Positions 1-8,903 are shown, counted from the stretch's first letter. The stretch is 64,000 nucleotides of DNA from Flavobacterium sp. IB48 (GCF_016405855.1 NZ_JAEFCA010000004.1:220075-284074), one strand, 5' to 3'. The notes: a model not told the origin generated them from the letters alone. Translations and numbers: made by a program.

Positions 1-509
1 CCGCTTCTTTCTTCGTTTAAAATTCTGTCAAAAGCATCCCAAGCGCCAAAAGCGGCAACTTTTCCTTTTAGTTTAGACTGCTGATTTAGGAATTCCAAAA
101 CATTTACATTCGGATTGGCTTTATAGCCATTTGAATTGACTTTTAGATCAACATTTCCAGTCATGATTTCGCTATAACCTGGATAGCTAAACCAATACGG
201 ATTGGCAACATCAACTTTGTTTCCTAAATCTCTATTGCCATAAATTTGACCTTTAGTAGCAATTTCAGACCAGAAAAAAGGCATTAGTTTTTTGCGTGCT
301 TCTTTGGTGTCAGAATCTGCATACTTCTTATAAATATAAGCGCTGTCTCCTTGATTGAATTTTTTGTCATTGGCAATCGCAGGATCGATTCCTTTAAAAA
401 CTTCCTGCCACCTAAAACCATCTGTAGTAATTATGATGATATTTTCTGTTTTTTGAGCTTGAGTTTGAATGCTTAATAAAATGAACAGAATTAAGATCGC
501 TTTTTTCAT
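1..509 (-). CDS. Secreted alkaline-phosphatase-superfamily protein (5' part, cut by window edge)
   Basis: The gene begins with ATG at 509 and is still open at base 1, so about 169 N-terminal residues are visible. The N-terminus is a signal peptide (MKKAILILFILLSIQTQAQ), so the product is exported. After it comes ENIIIITTDGFRWQEVF, the metal-binding Asp segment of the alkaline phosphatase / phosphodiesterase superfamily. The segment SYPGYSEIMTG near residue 125 fits the nucleophile region of that superfamily. Flavobacterial proteins of this type are often labelled phosphoglyceromutase or type I phosphodiesterase. The substrate cannot be told from this fragment, and the remaining metal ligands lie outside the window. 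Confidence 0.75.
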   Translation of the reverse strand, partial: MKKAILILFILLSIQTQAQKTENIIIITTDGFRWQEVFKGIDPAIANDKKFNQGDSAYIYKKYADSDTKEARKKLMPFFWSEIATKGQIYGNRDLGNKVDVANPYWFSYPGYSEIMTGNVDLKVNSNGYKANPNVNVLEFLNQQSKLKGKVAAFGAWDAFDRILNEERS

Positions 510-666
510 TTTCTATTAATTTGAAATTACATTAATTGCTTCAAAACTAATTAATTTAATTAATCAATTTTTACGGAATGACGTAACGTAACTATAAATT
601 AATAGAAGAAAAAAAAACGAGCTGATTAAAATGAGCGGTAATTAATCGGTTTAAATTTTACAACTT

Positions 667-1998
667 TTATAAAATCCCTCTAGACTTAATTTCTAGGTAT
701 TTGTTAATGGCATCTAAAGTCAGATTTTCGGGCTGTGTTAAGACAGAATGTATTCCGTATTTCTTTAATTCGTTTACAATTAGTCGTTTTTCGAACATGA
801 ATTTCTCAGCAATAACTTTGTCGTAAACTTCTTGAATGGTAGTTGTTTTTTTGTTGATAATGCTGTTTAATTCGGTATTGCTAAAGAAAACAACGACCAA
901 CAAATGGCTTTTTGCAATTCCTTTTAAATAAGGTAATTGACGATTTAAACCATCCATAGTTTCAAAATTGGTATACATAATAATCAAACTTCTCTGATTG
1001 ATGTTCTTTTTAATATCAACATACAATCTGCTGTAATCGCTTTCAAAAAAATCTGTCTTTACATTGTATAAAGCTTCTAAGATTTTTTGCATCTGCGAAC
1101 CTCTTCTTTCTGCAAAAACTCTGTTTTCTACTTTTTTAGAAAAAGAAAAAAGACCTGCTTTATCTTGTTTTTTCAAAATCACATTAGATAGGACCAAAGC
1201 CGAATTAATGGCGTAATCCAGCAAACTTAATCCATCAAAAGGCATTTGCATTACGCGCCCTTTGTCGATTGCCATATAAACCGACTGTGATTTTTCGTCC
1301 TGAAACTGATTGACCATCAAAGAGTTTCTTTTTGCAGTCGCTTTCCAATTCAGCGTTCTCAAATCATCGCCTTGAACATACTCTTTTATCTGCTCAAATT
1401 CCATTGTGTGACCAATTCGGCGTATTTTTTTGATTCCGTATTGAAATAAATTGTTTGAAAAAGCAATCAAATCATATTTTCTTAACTGAATAAAAGAAGG
1501 ATATGTTGGAACCATTTGATCATTATCAAAAGAAAATCTTCTCGAAATAAGTCGTAACGGAGAAGAAACATAAATGTTTAGAGATCCAAAATGGTATTCT
1601 CCGCGTTCTGTTGGACGAAGATCGTAGCCAATTTCTTTTTGTGAAGCTGCTTTTACTGTTTTTACGATTTTAAAATCGCGAACCTGAAATTGAAACGGAA
1701 TCTCATCAATAATCTTAACCGAAATAGGAAAAGTATAATGATTTTTGAGATGTAGTTTTATTGGATTTAAATCTCCGTTTGACAACTTTTCTGGTGTAAT
1801 TCTTTCTGCTTCTAGACCTGTTCGAGCAAAATACAAAAGCAAAATGTCAAGCACTAAAAAAGTAACTAAACCTAAAACAAGCAGCCAAACTGCATTGTAC
1901 ATATTCGGAAAAATAAAGGCACAGATAAACAATCCTATAATGCCTATAAGCACATAGAAAAAGAAATTGTTGAGGTATAGACTTTTTATGAATTTCAT
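667..1998 (-). CDS. DUF58 domain membrane protein of a MoxR cluster
   Basis: The 443-residue protein has two N-terminal membrane helices (about residues 11-58), an Ig-like segment, and then the DUF58 signature MEFEQIKEYVQGDD-LRTLNWKATAKR near residues 200-226. A von Willebrand A-like fold follows. The metal-site motif reads IDKGRVM, not a full DxSxS, so metal binding may be weak. DUF58 proteins are regularly encoded beside MoxR AAA+ ATPases and are thought to work with them in assembling or remodelling envelope complexes; the target is unknown. It is the last gene of a minus-strand series (SpoIIM to DUF58), 87 bp after the MoxR gene. The gap holds a tandem repeat. Confidence 0.85.
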   Translation of the reverse strand: MKFIKSLYLNNFFFYVLIGIIGLFICAFIFPNMYNAVWLLVLGLVTFLVLDILLLYFARTGLEAERITPEKLSNGDLNPIKLHLKNHYTFPISVKIIDEIPFQFQVRDFKIVKTVKAASQKEIGYDLRPTERGEYHFGSLNIYVSSPLRLISRRFSFDNDQMVPTYPSFIQLRKYDLIAFSNNLFQYGIKKIRRIGHTMEFEQIKEYVQGDDLRTLNWKATAKRNSLMVNQFQDEKSQSVYMAIDKGRVMQMPFDGLSLLDYAINSALVLSNVILKKQDKAGLFSFSKKVENRVFAERRGSQMQKILEALYNVKTDFFESDYSRLYVDIKKNINQRSLIIMYTNFETMDGLNRQLPYLKGIAKSHLLVVVFFSNTELNSIINKKTTTIQEVYDKVIAEKFMFEKRLIVNELKKYGIHSVLTQPENLTLDAINKYLEIKSRGIL

Positions 1999-2006
1999 GT
2001 TTTTTT

Positions 2007-2065
2007 AGTTTTCAGTCTCGGTTTACAGTCTCAGTCTCAGTTTTCAGTCTCAGTTTTCAGTCTCA
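2007..2065. repeat. Tandem TCAGTCTCAGTTT-type repeat
   Basis: The gap between the MoxR and DUF58 genes consists of imperfect copies of CAGTCTCAGTTTT (about four, two of them near-perfect), with the word CAGTCTC repeated throughout. It codes for nothing in the neighbouring frames. Similar short-word repeats occupy other gaps of this window. Confidence 0.8.
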
Positions 2066-2085
2066 AAGTAACTGCGACTGTAAGC

Positions 2086-3099
2086 TTATCTAGGAATTTC
2101 CACGGTTTCGATAATCTGTTTAATGATTTCTGAACTTGTAATTCCTTCCATTTCGCGTTCTGGTGCTACAATAACACGGTGTTGTAAAACAGGAATTGCA
2201 GCTTCTTTAATATCTTCTGGAGTAACAAAATCGCGTCCGCGTATTGCAGCAAAACCCTTCGAAGCATTCAAAATGGCGATTGAAGCACGAGGAGAAGCGC
2301 CTAAATATAAAAAAGCATTTTCGCGCGTGTTTACTACGATTCTGGCAATGTATTCTAATAAGTTTTGTTCTACTCTAATTTGTTTTACCAGACCTTGATA
2401 TTCTTTGATTTCTTCAGCAGAAAGAATCGTTTGAATAGCATCTAATTTTCCATGATCTTGTAATGTATGTTCTCTTTGGATGATTAAAATCTCTTCGTTC
2501 AATTTTGGATAATCAATTGTGATTTTAAAAAGAAAACGATCCAATTGTGCTTCAGGCAATCGATATGTTCCTTCTTGCTCCACTGGATTTTGTGTTGCAA
2601 TAACCAAAAATGGAGCCTCTAATTGATAAGCAGTTCCATCTATTGTAATTTGACGTTCTTCCATTACTTCAAAAAGTGCGGCTTGTGTTTTTGCTGGAGC
2701 ACGGTTGATCTCATCAATCAAAATCAAATTGGAGAAAATGGGACCTTTTTTAAACTCAAATTCTGAGTTCTTCAAATTAAAAATTGAGGTTCCTAAAATA
2801 TCTGAAGGCATTAAATCTGGTGTAAACTGAATTCTGCTGAAACCAATATTTAAAGTTTTGGCCAATAATTTAGCTGAAATTGTTTTGGCAACTCCAGGAA
2901 CACCTTCTAAAAGAACGTGACCGTTTGATAAAATAGCTACCAAAAGCTGATCAACCATTTTGTGTTGCCCTACAATTACCGTTTCAATCTCTTTCTTAAT
3001 CGTATTTACATGATCTAAAAGAGGCGTTAAATTAATTCGTGTCTCAAAATTCACATTTTCATTTGTGATTTCTCCTGATGTTGTATTGATATCGTCCAT
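2086..3099 (-). CDS. MoxR-family AAA+ ATPase
   Basis: The 337-residue protein is an AAA+ ATPase of the MoxR (AAA_3) family. It shows Walker A GVPGVAKT at about residues 66-73, Walker B LILIDEINRAP, sensor-1 segment VIATQNP followed by EGTYRLPEAQLDRF, and the C-terminal lid domain with the GASPRA motif. MoxR ATPases act as chaperones for metal insertion or complex assembly together with DUF58/VWA partners, here the next gene. I chose ATG at 3099. A GTG eight codons upstream (3121-3123) is in frame but lies inside an intergenic inverted repeat, so it is unlikely to be the start. Confidence 0.92.
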   Translation of the reverse strand: MDDINTTSGEITNENVNFETRINLTPLLDHVNTIKKEIETVIVGQHKMVDQLLVAILSNGHVLLEGVPGVAKTISAKLLAKTLNIGFSRIQFTPDLMPSDILGTSIFNLKNSEFEFKKGPIFSNLILIDEINRAPAKTQAALFEVMEERQITIDGTAYQLEAPFLVIATQNPVEQEGTYRLPEAQLDRFLFKITIDYPKLNEEILIIQREHTLQDHGKLDAIQTILSAEEIKEYQGLVKQIRVEQNLLEYIARIVVNTRENAFLYLGASPRASIAILNASKGFAAIRGRDFVTPEDIKEAAIPVLQHRVIVAPEREMEGITSSEIIKQIIETVEIPR

Positions 3100-3117
3100 A
3101 ATTTGGTATGTTTTTTT

Positions 3118-3187
3118 TGCCACAGATTAAAAGGATTAACACAGATTATTTTTTATAAAATCATTTTAATCCTTTTAATCTGTGCAA
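3118..3187. repeat. Inverted repeat CACAGATTAAAAGGATTA
   Basis: An 18-bp perfect inverted repeat (3121-3138 and 3167-3184) fills the gap between the DUF4350 and MoxR genes. The 21-base left arm with its TGC prefix recurs exactly at 63232-63252, 60 kb away. As RNA it would form a long hairpin without a clear T-tract, so it could stabilise or attenuate the message inside this gene series. Confidence 0.85.
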
Positions 3188-3195
3188 ATATTTAG

Positions 3196-4398
3196 TTAAT
3201 GTAAAATCTTTTCTATTGCTGTATTTATTTTGATGAGGTCTTCTTCTAGACTTCCGTGATAACTTTTGCGGTGATCATTAATTAATTGAACTAAGTCGCT
3301 AATATCTTTTTTGTCTTTTCCTGTTTTATAGTGCAATTTGTTTATAAAATCGTCATCTAGTTTGCTGGTATCCAATAAATAATCTGTTCTTATTTTTTCT
3401 AAAAAGTAAATGATCTTTTTATCGATAATATTGGTGTGATCTCCTTCCTGATAATATAAATTTCCAACTGTTTTGGTAAATTCAACCGTTAAATTCTGCA
3501 AGGGTTTTATGATTGGTACAATGCGCTGTTTTCTTTTTGCATTGAAGATCATAAAAATCAAAATTCCCAATAAACCTAAATACCAAGCCGATTTTAAAGC
3601 AGGCTGACTAAAGATATATCGCATTGGAGAACTTGAAATACGTTGGTCGTTAAAAATTTTATTGTACCAAAAAATGTTTCCTTTTGGTATATAAGAAACC
3701 AAGTTTTCGGCGTACTGATAATGATCTTTTTTAAGCAAATTATAATTGGTAAAAGCTACTGGCTGCGTGTGCAGATAGAGATGACCGTTTTTATAAGGAA
3801 CTTCAATAAAATTGATTTGTCTTTTATTTTTACGACTGGTTTGATATCCTAGAACTTTTGTATTTAAAGTGTCTATTTTTGAAAAATAATCACTTAATCC
3901 AGTGCCTAAAGTATATTTTTTTAAACTTACTTTTTTATTTGCCATCCAAGCTGTAATGCTGTCATTTGGCAAAAAATCGGTGTTTAATTCAATTTTTAAA
4001 GAATCCAGCAATACTTTAGGGAATACCTTCATACTTAAAAAAGCATTATTGCCGTGAGAGACAAAATATAAAATCTCTTTCATCGATGAATCATCAATAT
4101 TGTTTACCTCAGAAATATTGATAAAAGTTCCTTTAATTTTATAGGTTTCTATATTCTCTCTTGAATCATATTGAGAATCCAGATATTCGTAAGGAGTCTG
4201 CGTTGAAATTCGTTCTACTTTCTGATTAAAGAGACGATCTGCTTCGTGATCAAAAATGTATAATCCAAATGGTATTTTATCATCAACAGAATACGTAGGA
4301 GTCCAGTCAATAGGTTTTGGCTGTCCTTTGTCTACTAATAATGTTATTCCGAAAATTAAAACCAGAACAGCAATGTATATTTTTACTTTATTATCCAT
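3196..4398 (-). CDS. DUF4350-type membrane protein
   Basis: A 400-residue protein with an N-terminal anchor (IYIAVLVLIFGITLLV) and a second helix near residues 272-288 (YLGLLGILIFMIFNA). The large region between them should be extracytoplasmic. Its place between DUF4129 and MoxR genes, and its length, fit the DUF4350 family of MoxR clusters, whose function is unknown. I start at ATG 4398; a TTG two codons upstream is possible but less likely. The start overlaps the end of the DUF4129 gene by 8 bp (ATGGATAA), which suggests translational coupling. The C-terminal cytoplasmic part is helical and charged. Confidence 0.75.
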   Translation of the reverse strand: MDNKVKIYIAVLVLIFGITLLVDKGQPKPIDWTPTYSVDDKIPFGLYIFDHEADRLFNQKVERISTQTPYEYLDSQYDSRENIETYKIKGTFINISEVNNIDDSSMKEILYFVSHGNNAFLSMKVFPKVLLDSLKIELNTDFLPNDSITAWMANKKVSLKKYTLGTGLSDYFSKIDTLNTKVLGYQTSRKNKRQINFIEVPYKNGHLYLHTQPVAFTNYNLLKKDHYQYAENLVSYIPKGNIFWYNKIFNDQRISSSPMRYIFSQPALKSAWYLGLLGILIFMIFNAKRKQRIVPIIKPLQNLTVEFTKTVGNLYYQEGDHTNIIDKKIIYFLEKIRTDYLLDTSKLDDDFINKLHYKTGKDKKDISDLVQLINDHRKSYHGSLEEDLIKINTAIEKILH

Positions 4399-5164
4399 TA
4401 CCAAAAGTTTTTAATGCTTTTTTAAATCTGTTTTCAGTCTTTCTGAATGTTGCATCATCAATTTCAAATTCGCCGTACCAAATATAATTGTACAGGTATG
4501 AAAGATAGGTAAACTCTTCTTTATGAATAGGATTGTGCAATTCGTACAAATAATCGGAGTTTGTTTTTTCGATGTCCCATTCAATATAATGATGTTGTGC
4601 CATTACTTTTAAAAGCCATAAATAATAATATCGAACAGCGATTCTTCTTTCGCCGGTTTCGATACTTTCTTTAATAAGTTTTTCAAAATCTAAAAGGTGA
4701 ATATTTTTCTCGGCATCAGAATAAAATAAGGTGCCTTTATTGGCATTTTTTCCAAAAATCCATCTTCCTTCTTTTTTGATTAAAGCTTTTGCAATAAAAT
4801 AAATTAAAATAACAACGACCAAAACCGCAATTATTCTAAATAAAAAAGAAATAAAGTCGAAAGACGTTTTTACACTGCTGAAATTGAATAAATTAAAAAT
4901 CTGCCTAGCCAGCCAATTCTTAAAATTATCCCACCAGTTTTTTTCGGGAGCTTTGTATTCATAGACAAATTCTTTGTCGGTATATTTTGTCTTGAAATCC
5001 TTTTCAAAATGTTTAGCTTCTACCGTTCCAGAATCTACTTGAATGTCTTTTTCAGTATATTTAACGGTAGTAATTTTTGGAGGATCTTCTTTAACCAAAG
5101 TATCTTGAGCATTTGCTATGCTCAAGCAGGAAATAAAATATAAAATAATTAAAAATCTATTCAT
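4391..5164 (-). CDS. DUF4129 domain membrane protein
   Basis: The 257-residue product has a signal peptide (MNRFLIILYFISCLSIANAQ), an extracytoplasmic linker, one membrane helix near residues 107-130 (FRIIAVLVVVILIYFIAKALI), and a C-terminal cytoplasmic domain with RRIAVRYYYLWLLKVM and YNYIWYGEFEID, typical of DUF4129. This domain is often found at the C-terminus of membrane transglutaminases. Here it stands alone beside MoxR-cluster genes. It overlaps the preceding gene by 8 bp (ATGAATAG) and the next gene by 8 bp, so the series is probably one transcript with coupled translation. No catalytic motif was recognised. Confidence 0.82.
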   Translation of the reverse strand: MNRFLIILYFISCLSIANAQDTLVKEDPPKITTVKYTEKDIQVDSGTVEAKHFEKDFKTKYTDKEFVYEYKAPEKNWWDNFKNWLARQIFNLFNFSSVKTSFDFISFLFRIIAVLVVVILIYFIAKALIKKEGRWIFGKNANKGTLFYSDAEKNIHLLDFEKLIKESIETGERRIAVRYYYLWLLKVMAQHHYIEWDIEKTNSDYLYELHNPIHKEEFTYLSYLYNYIWYGEFEIDDATFRKTENRFKKALKTFGNG

Positions 5165-6113
5165 TGGTATGATCTCCGATTAAATCAATTGATTTGGATT
5201 CCTGTCTATTTCCTGACTCTAAACTATAATAAATCATTCCTTGATTAATTACAATTACATTATTAAAAATATTGCCTAATATAATAAGCGAAAGTACAAT
5301 AACCGTAATAAAACCTATTAAAAGAGGCGAAGGTTCTAGTGATTTTGGACCATTTGAATCAGAGTTTCCTATAAAGTAAGCAATCGAGATAAATATGCCC
5401 ACAAAATAAAAAAACATTGTTATGGCAGCCTGAATAAACTGCATGATGATCATCATAATAAATGTTGTTCCAATTGTATTCCAAAAATCTTCTTTTGTTA
5501 GGTAATAGGCATGTTGTAATGATTCAAAAAAACGTTTTCCATCTGTTAGATAACTATAAAACCAAAGATTGAAAAAAGTAAAAAAGGTTGGAATTGCAAC
5601 CAGAATTAATGGAATTCCGATAATTATAAAGCATAGAAAAAACATGATTATTAATGCAATTAATAGAACCGGAAAAACAATAATCAAGGCTCCTATGCTA
5701 AATTTTACTAGTTTAAAGAAAACCTTAAAAAAACTAGACAATACAGCATTTAGATCAAAGTCCTTTTTGCCATTTTCTAGCATTTTTAAATACAGAACAG
5801 GGTAAGCATAGTTGAACAAAGAGAAAATCAAAAATAGAACAACGCAGATTAATACTAAAGTTAATGTAAGTCCTTCGTTATTATCGAAATAACCTATAAG
5901 GTCGCTTTTTAGCTGATTGTTTTCTAAACCAGAATTTTTTATAGCATCAAAATTAACTTTAATTAAAGTGTAAATTATAATTGCCAATAGAAGTAAAAAA
6001 GCTCCATTTACGATAAAAAAGATCTTAAAAAAGTTTTTTCCGAAGTCTTTGAAAAAAGTAAAAGTGTCACCTAGATTATCGCCTAATTGTCTTTTTTTAT
6101 AAAGCTCAAACAT
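5157..6113 (-). CDS. Polytopic membrane protein of the MoxR/SpoIIM cluster
   Basis: The 318-residue protein has about six hydrophobic helices. They include FFKIFFIVNGAFLLLLAIIIYTLI, LTLVLICVVLFLIFSLF and a very hydrophobic run near residues 138-180. A conserved-looking segment FWNTIGTTFIMMIIMQFIQAA precedes the last helices. It resembles in layout the membrane domains that accompany SpoIIM/RDD genes (some annotated as glycerophosphodiester-phosphodiesterase-like membrane domains), but I see no catalytic residues and assign no activity. Its start overlaps the SpoIIM stop by one base (TAATG), so the two are probably translationally coupled and act in one membrane complex. Confidence 0.7.
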   Translation of the reverse strand: MFELYKKRQLGDNLGDTFTFFKDFGKNFFKIFFIVNGAFLLLLAIIIYTLIKVNFDAIKNSGLENNQLKSDLIGYFDNNEGLTLTLVLICVVLFLIFSLFNYAYPVLYLKMLENGKKDFDLNAVLSSFFKVFFKLVKFSIGALIIVFPVLLIALIIMFFLCFIIIGIPLILVAIPTFFTFFNLWFYSYLTDGKRFFESLQHAYYLTKEDFWNTIGTTFIMMIIMQFIQAAITMFFYFVGIFISIAYFIGNSDSNGPKSLEPSPLLIGFITVIVLSLIILGNIFNNVIVINQGMIYYSLESGNRQESKSIDLIGDHTNE

Positions 6114-7090
6114 TATAAATTAATTGATTTTGAAGTTAATTTTTTATGTACAATAAAAGGATATACCAAGTAATAAAACGAAATTATTGCAAGCGTAAAT
6201 AAGATTATAAAACTGCTTAACCAATTGGGCATATCGATAGAATATCGTGTAATAAAACCTTCTAAAAATCCTGCACTAATTGTGAAGGGAAAAGTGCTTA
6301 AGAATATCTTGAAGCTGTTCTTGAAGCCAATTTTAAAAGAATTTAATCTTGAGAACGTTTTAGGAAATAGGATAGAAGCGCCAAGAATGAATCCAGCAGT
6401 TGTTTCGATTACAATTGCAAAAATTTCCATAGAACCATGAATCCAGATTCCTCGCACGCTTTTCCAGAAAACACCTTGTTCGTAGAAGAAATATTGGAAA
6501 GAGCCCAACATAATGCAGTTTTGAAGAAAAACATTGAAAGTTCCGATTCCGGCAAAAATACCGTAGAAATAACATTTGGCGCCCACAAAGAGGTTATTTA
6601 CAGTAATGCCTATAAAACTTCCCCAGTTGCTTCCCGAACCATATACGGCCATCGGATTGCCTTTTTTAATATTTTCTAAAGTCATATTTACGTATTCGTC
6701 GCCTAAAATTAGCCGAACAAAATCACGATCGTAACGAGCAGAAAGAACGCCAATTGAAACAGTAACAAAAAATAAAATAAATGCGTAAGCCAAATATCTT
6801 CTGTACTCGTAAACCAATAACGGAACTTCAATTTTAAAGAAATCTACAACTCGATTCTGGTCTGTGCGTTTTGTTTTGTAAATCTTTTGATAAATCTGAG
6901 AAGCAAGATGATTAAGGTAAACAACCGTTTTACTTTTAGGATAATACGTTTGAGCATACGACAAATCATTCATCATTTGAATGTACAAATTAGCTAATTC
7001 ATCAGGATTTTTTTTAGCTTTACCAAAAATTGCCAGCTCAAACTCGAGCCATTTTTCTCTGTTTTGTTTTATAAAGGCGATTTCTCTCAT
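6113..7090 (-). CDS. SpoIIM-family (stage II sporulation protein M) membrane protein
   Basis: A 325-residue protein with a charged N-terminal cytoplasmic part (about 100 residues) and several helices. It carries the family signature GIWIHGSMEIFAIVIETTAG. The organism is not expected to sporulate: in Bacteroidota and Actinobacteria this family sits in MoxR/DUF58/RDD clusters, so a general role in the envelope is likelier than engulfment. It is the first gene of the minus-strand series, and its ATG lies only 20 bp from that of the divergent RDD gene. Both promoters must therefore extend into the opposing coding region. Confidence 0.88.
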   Translation of the reverse strand: MREIAFIKQNREKWLEFELAIFGKAKKNPDELANLYIQMMNDLSYAQTYYPKSKTVVYLNHLASQIYQKIYKTKRTDQNRVVDFFKIEVPLLVYEYRRYLAYAFILFFVTVSIGVLSARYDRDFVRLILGDEYVNMTLENIKKGNPMAVYGSGSNWGSFIGITVNNLFVGAKCYFYGIFAGIGTFNVFLQNCIMLGSFQYFFYEQGVFWKSVRGIWIHGSMEIFAIVIETTAGFILGASILFPKTFSRLNSFKIGFKNSFKIFLSTFPFTISAGFLEGFITRYSIDMPNWLSSFIILFTLAIISFYYLVYPFIVHKKLTSKSINL

Positions 7091-7110
7091 TGTAGGCTAA
7101 AATATGAAAT

Positions 7111-7854
7111 ATGTCAGAATTATCTATTAATACGACACAAAATGTCAAAATAAATTTTATCGCAGCTTCTGTAGGCGAAAGACTAGGTGCTTTTTTTATT
7201 GATTTGTTTATTGTAATCTGCTATATAACAGTTCTTTCTATAGTTCTTTTTGATTGGCTGCAGCTAGATCGATTGATGGTAAATTTGGATGGCTGGTCAC
7301 GCGGCGCTATTTTTTTAATGTTATATTCTCCGGTCATAATTTACTCATTGGTTTTAGAAAGTGTTTTTGAAGGACAGTCACTTGGCAAAAAAATACTGAA
7401 AATTAAAGTCGTAAAAATTGATGGCTATCAAGCAGGTTTTGGAGATTATTTAATTCGATGGTTTTTTAGAGTAATTGACTTTTTTACTTTTTTCGGACTT
7501 CCTGGACTCATTTCGGTTATTACCAGTCAGAAATCTCAAAGATTGGGAGACATGGCAGCAGGAACAGCAGTAATTACTTTGAAGAATAAAATTAATATTA
7601 GCCATACCATTTTAGAAGAAATCGGTGAAGCTTATGTACCTACATATCCTTTGGTGATTAAGCTTTCAGACAATGATATGCGTATTATTAAAGAAACTTA
7701 TCAAAAAGCTGCAGCTAAAAACGATCATGAGGTTATTTACAAATTGGTATCTAAAATCGAAAGCGTGACTGGAATTAAAAATCAATCTGGAAATAATAGT
7801 GATTTTATTCGTGTGATTTTAAAAGATTATAATTTTTACACACAAAATATGTAG
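7111..7854 (+). CDS. RDD-family membrane protein
   Basis: A 247-residue protein whose N-terminal 160 residues form the RDD domain: VGERLGAFFIDLFIVICYI with the Arg and Asp positions, then GQSLGKKILKIKVVKIDGYQ, LIRWFFRVIDFF and SQKSQRLGDMAAGTAVI. The C-terminal 80 residues are soluble and helical. RDD proteins are small polytopic proteins, sometimes linked to transport, with no settled function. It is divergent from SpoIIM. The same pairing of SpoIIM and RDD next to MoxR/DUF58 is known in other phyla, so it probably belongs functionally to the cluster on its left. Confidence 0.88.
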   Translation: MSELSINTTQNVKINFIAASVGERLGAFFIDLFIVICYITVLSIVLFDWLQLDRLMVNLDGWSRGAIFLMLYSPVIIYSLVLESVFEGQSLGKKILKIKVVKIDGYQAGFGDYLIRWFFRVIDFFTFFGLPGLISVITSQKSQRLGDMAAGTAVITLKNKINISHTILEEIGEAYVPTYPLVIKLSDNDMRIIKETYQKAAAKNDHEVIYKLVSKIESVTGIKNQSGNNSDFIRVILKDYNFYTQNM

Positions 7855-7962
7855 CTTTTTTTCTTTGAATAATTAATGGGGTTTTCTGAGTTTTAATGAT
7901 AATTTTTTAAAATTTCTTCGTAAATTTATATATAGATAATTAATTCATAAATTTCCAAACAA

Positions 7963-8817
7963 ATGAAAATTACAAAGCCTTTTCTCGTATTGTTAATGCT
8001 ATTATCTGCTTGTGTAAGTTTTGCCCAAAGCGGAAAAAAATTAGATAAAATTATAAAAAGAGATTATCAGATAATAGAATGCACGATTTCTAAAATGTCT
8101 GATAAAACCGTAGAATATTCGCTTCCAGGCGAGACAATCCAGATTTCATTAGACGTTTCGCAAATTGCCAAAATCGATTTTGCAAGCGGAAGATCTCAAA
8201 CTTTTGACGTTTCTTCAAACGCAAATAATAACGCTCAAAGTGCATCATCTCAAAACATAGCAATTGCAGATAAACAGCACAATACAATTGCCGTATTGCC
8301 AATTCCTTACATAAATGCAGACAATCAGCAAGGTTCTGAAGATATGGCAAAATTTGCACAAAACGATTTGTACAACAAGCTGTTAGATAAATCATCAAAT
8401 ATTTTTCCGTTAACAGTTCAAGATTTAAGAACAACAAACAGTTTATTGCACAAAGCTGGTATTGACCACAATAATATTGATGAAACACCAATAGAAGATC
8501 TTGAAAAAATACTTGGAGTTGATAATATTGTTGCTGCAAAAGTTTCTTATACAATTGGAACAGGAACTACCGCTACGACTTACAACAGCGGAAATGCAAA
8601 AGTGAGCAATAACAATAAAAAAGTAACAACAAACGATATTTCTACAACAACAGCAAATGACCAAAAGTATTATTACTATACGGTTTATTTTGACATGTAT
8701 AGAAATACAGATAAAATCTATTCTCAAACCCGTAAACCTTTGTTGGCGGTAAAAGACGGATGGATGGATTCTATTTCCTATTTATTGAAAAGAAGTCCGA
8801 TTTACGTAAAAAAATGA
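7963..8817 (+). CDS. Secreted protein with CsgG/LpoB-like middle domain
   Basis: The 284-residue product starts with a signal peptide (FLVLLMLLSACVSFAQ). A Cys is present, but the site reads as Ala-Gln cleavage more than a lipobox. A short beta segment follows (YQIIECTISKMSDKTVEYSL). Residues about 105-200 (NTIAVLPIPYIN, FAQNDLYNKLLD, VQDLRTTNSLLHKAGI, LEKILGVDNIVAAKVSY) resemble the CsgG/LpoB/TolB-N type fold that binds envelope partners. This is inferred from motif layout only. A Thr/Asn-rich stretch (about 200-230) precedes the final beta segment. It appears to be a single-gene unit. Confidence 0.6.
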   Translation: MKITKPFLVLLMLLSACVSFAQSGKKLDKIIKRDYQIIECTISKMSDKTVEYSLPGETIQISLDVSQIAKIDFASGRSQTFDVSSNANNNAQSASSQNIAIADKQHNTIAVLPIPYINADNQQGSEDMAKFAQNDLYNKLLDKSSNIFPLTVQDLRTTNSLLHKAGIDHNNIDETPIEDLEKILGVDNIVAAKVSYTIGTGTTATTYNSGNAKVSNNNKKVTTNDISTTTANDQKYYYYTVYFDMYRNTDKIYSQTRKPLLAVKDGWMDSISYLLKRSPIYVKK

Positions 8818-8849
8818 TAAATGTTTTTAGGAGTTACATTTGCTAAGAT

Positions 8850-8898
8850 TATTCCTTACAACTTTGTAACTTTGACGCTTTGCATCTTTGTAACTCAA
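8850..8898. repeat. Short direct repeats CTTTGTAAC
   Basis: The gap before the TRIC gene holds two copies of CTTTGTAAC within a run of CTTTG/TTTGCATC words. The gap at 24085-24122 is built of comparable words (CCTTAGCATCTTTGCATC). This is an intergenic short-word repeat, with no coding signal. Confidence 0.55.
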
Positions 8899-8903
8899 AA
8901 AAA

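Noticed and set aside
3100..3123. GTG start for the MoxR protein eight codons upstream
   Set aside because: The GTG lies inside the intergenic inverted repeat. The ATG at 3099 gives the usual N-terminus.
8880..8903. TTG start of the TRIC-family gene
   Set aside because: The added residues translate the CTTTGTAAC repeat. ATG 8904 begins at the family's conserved N-terminus.
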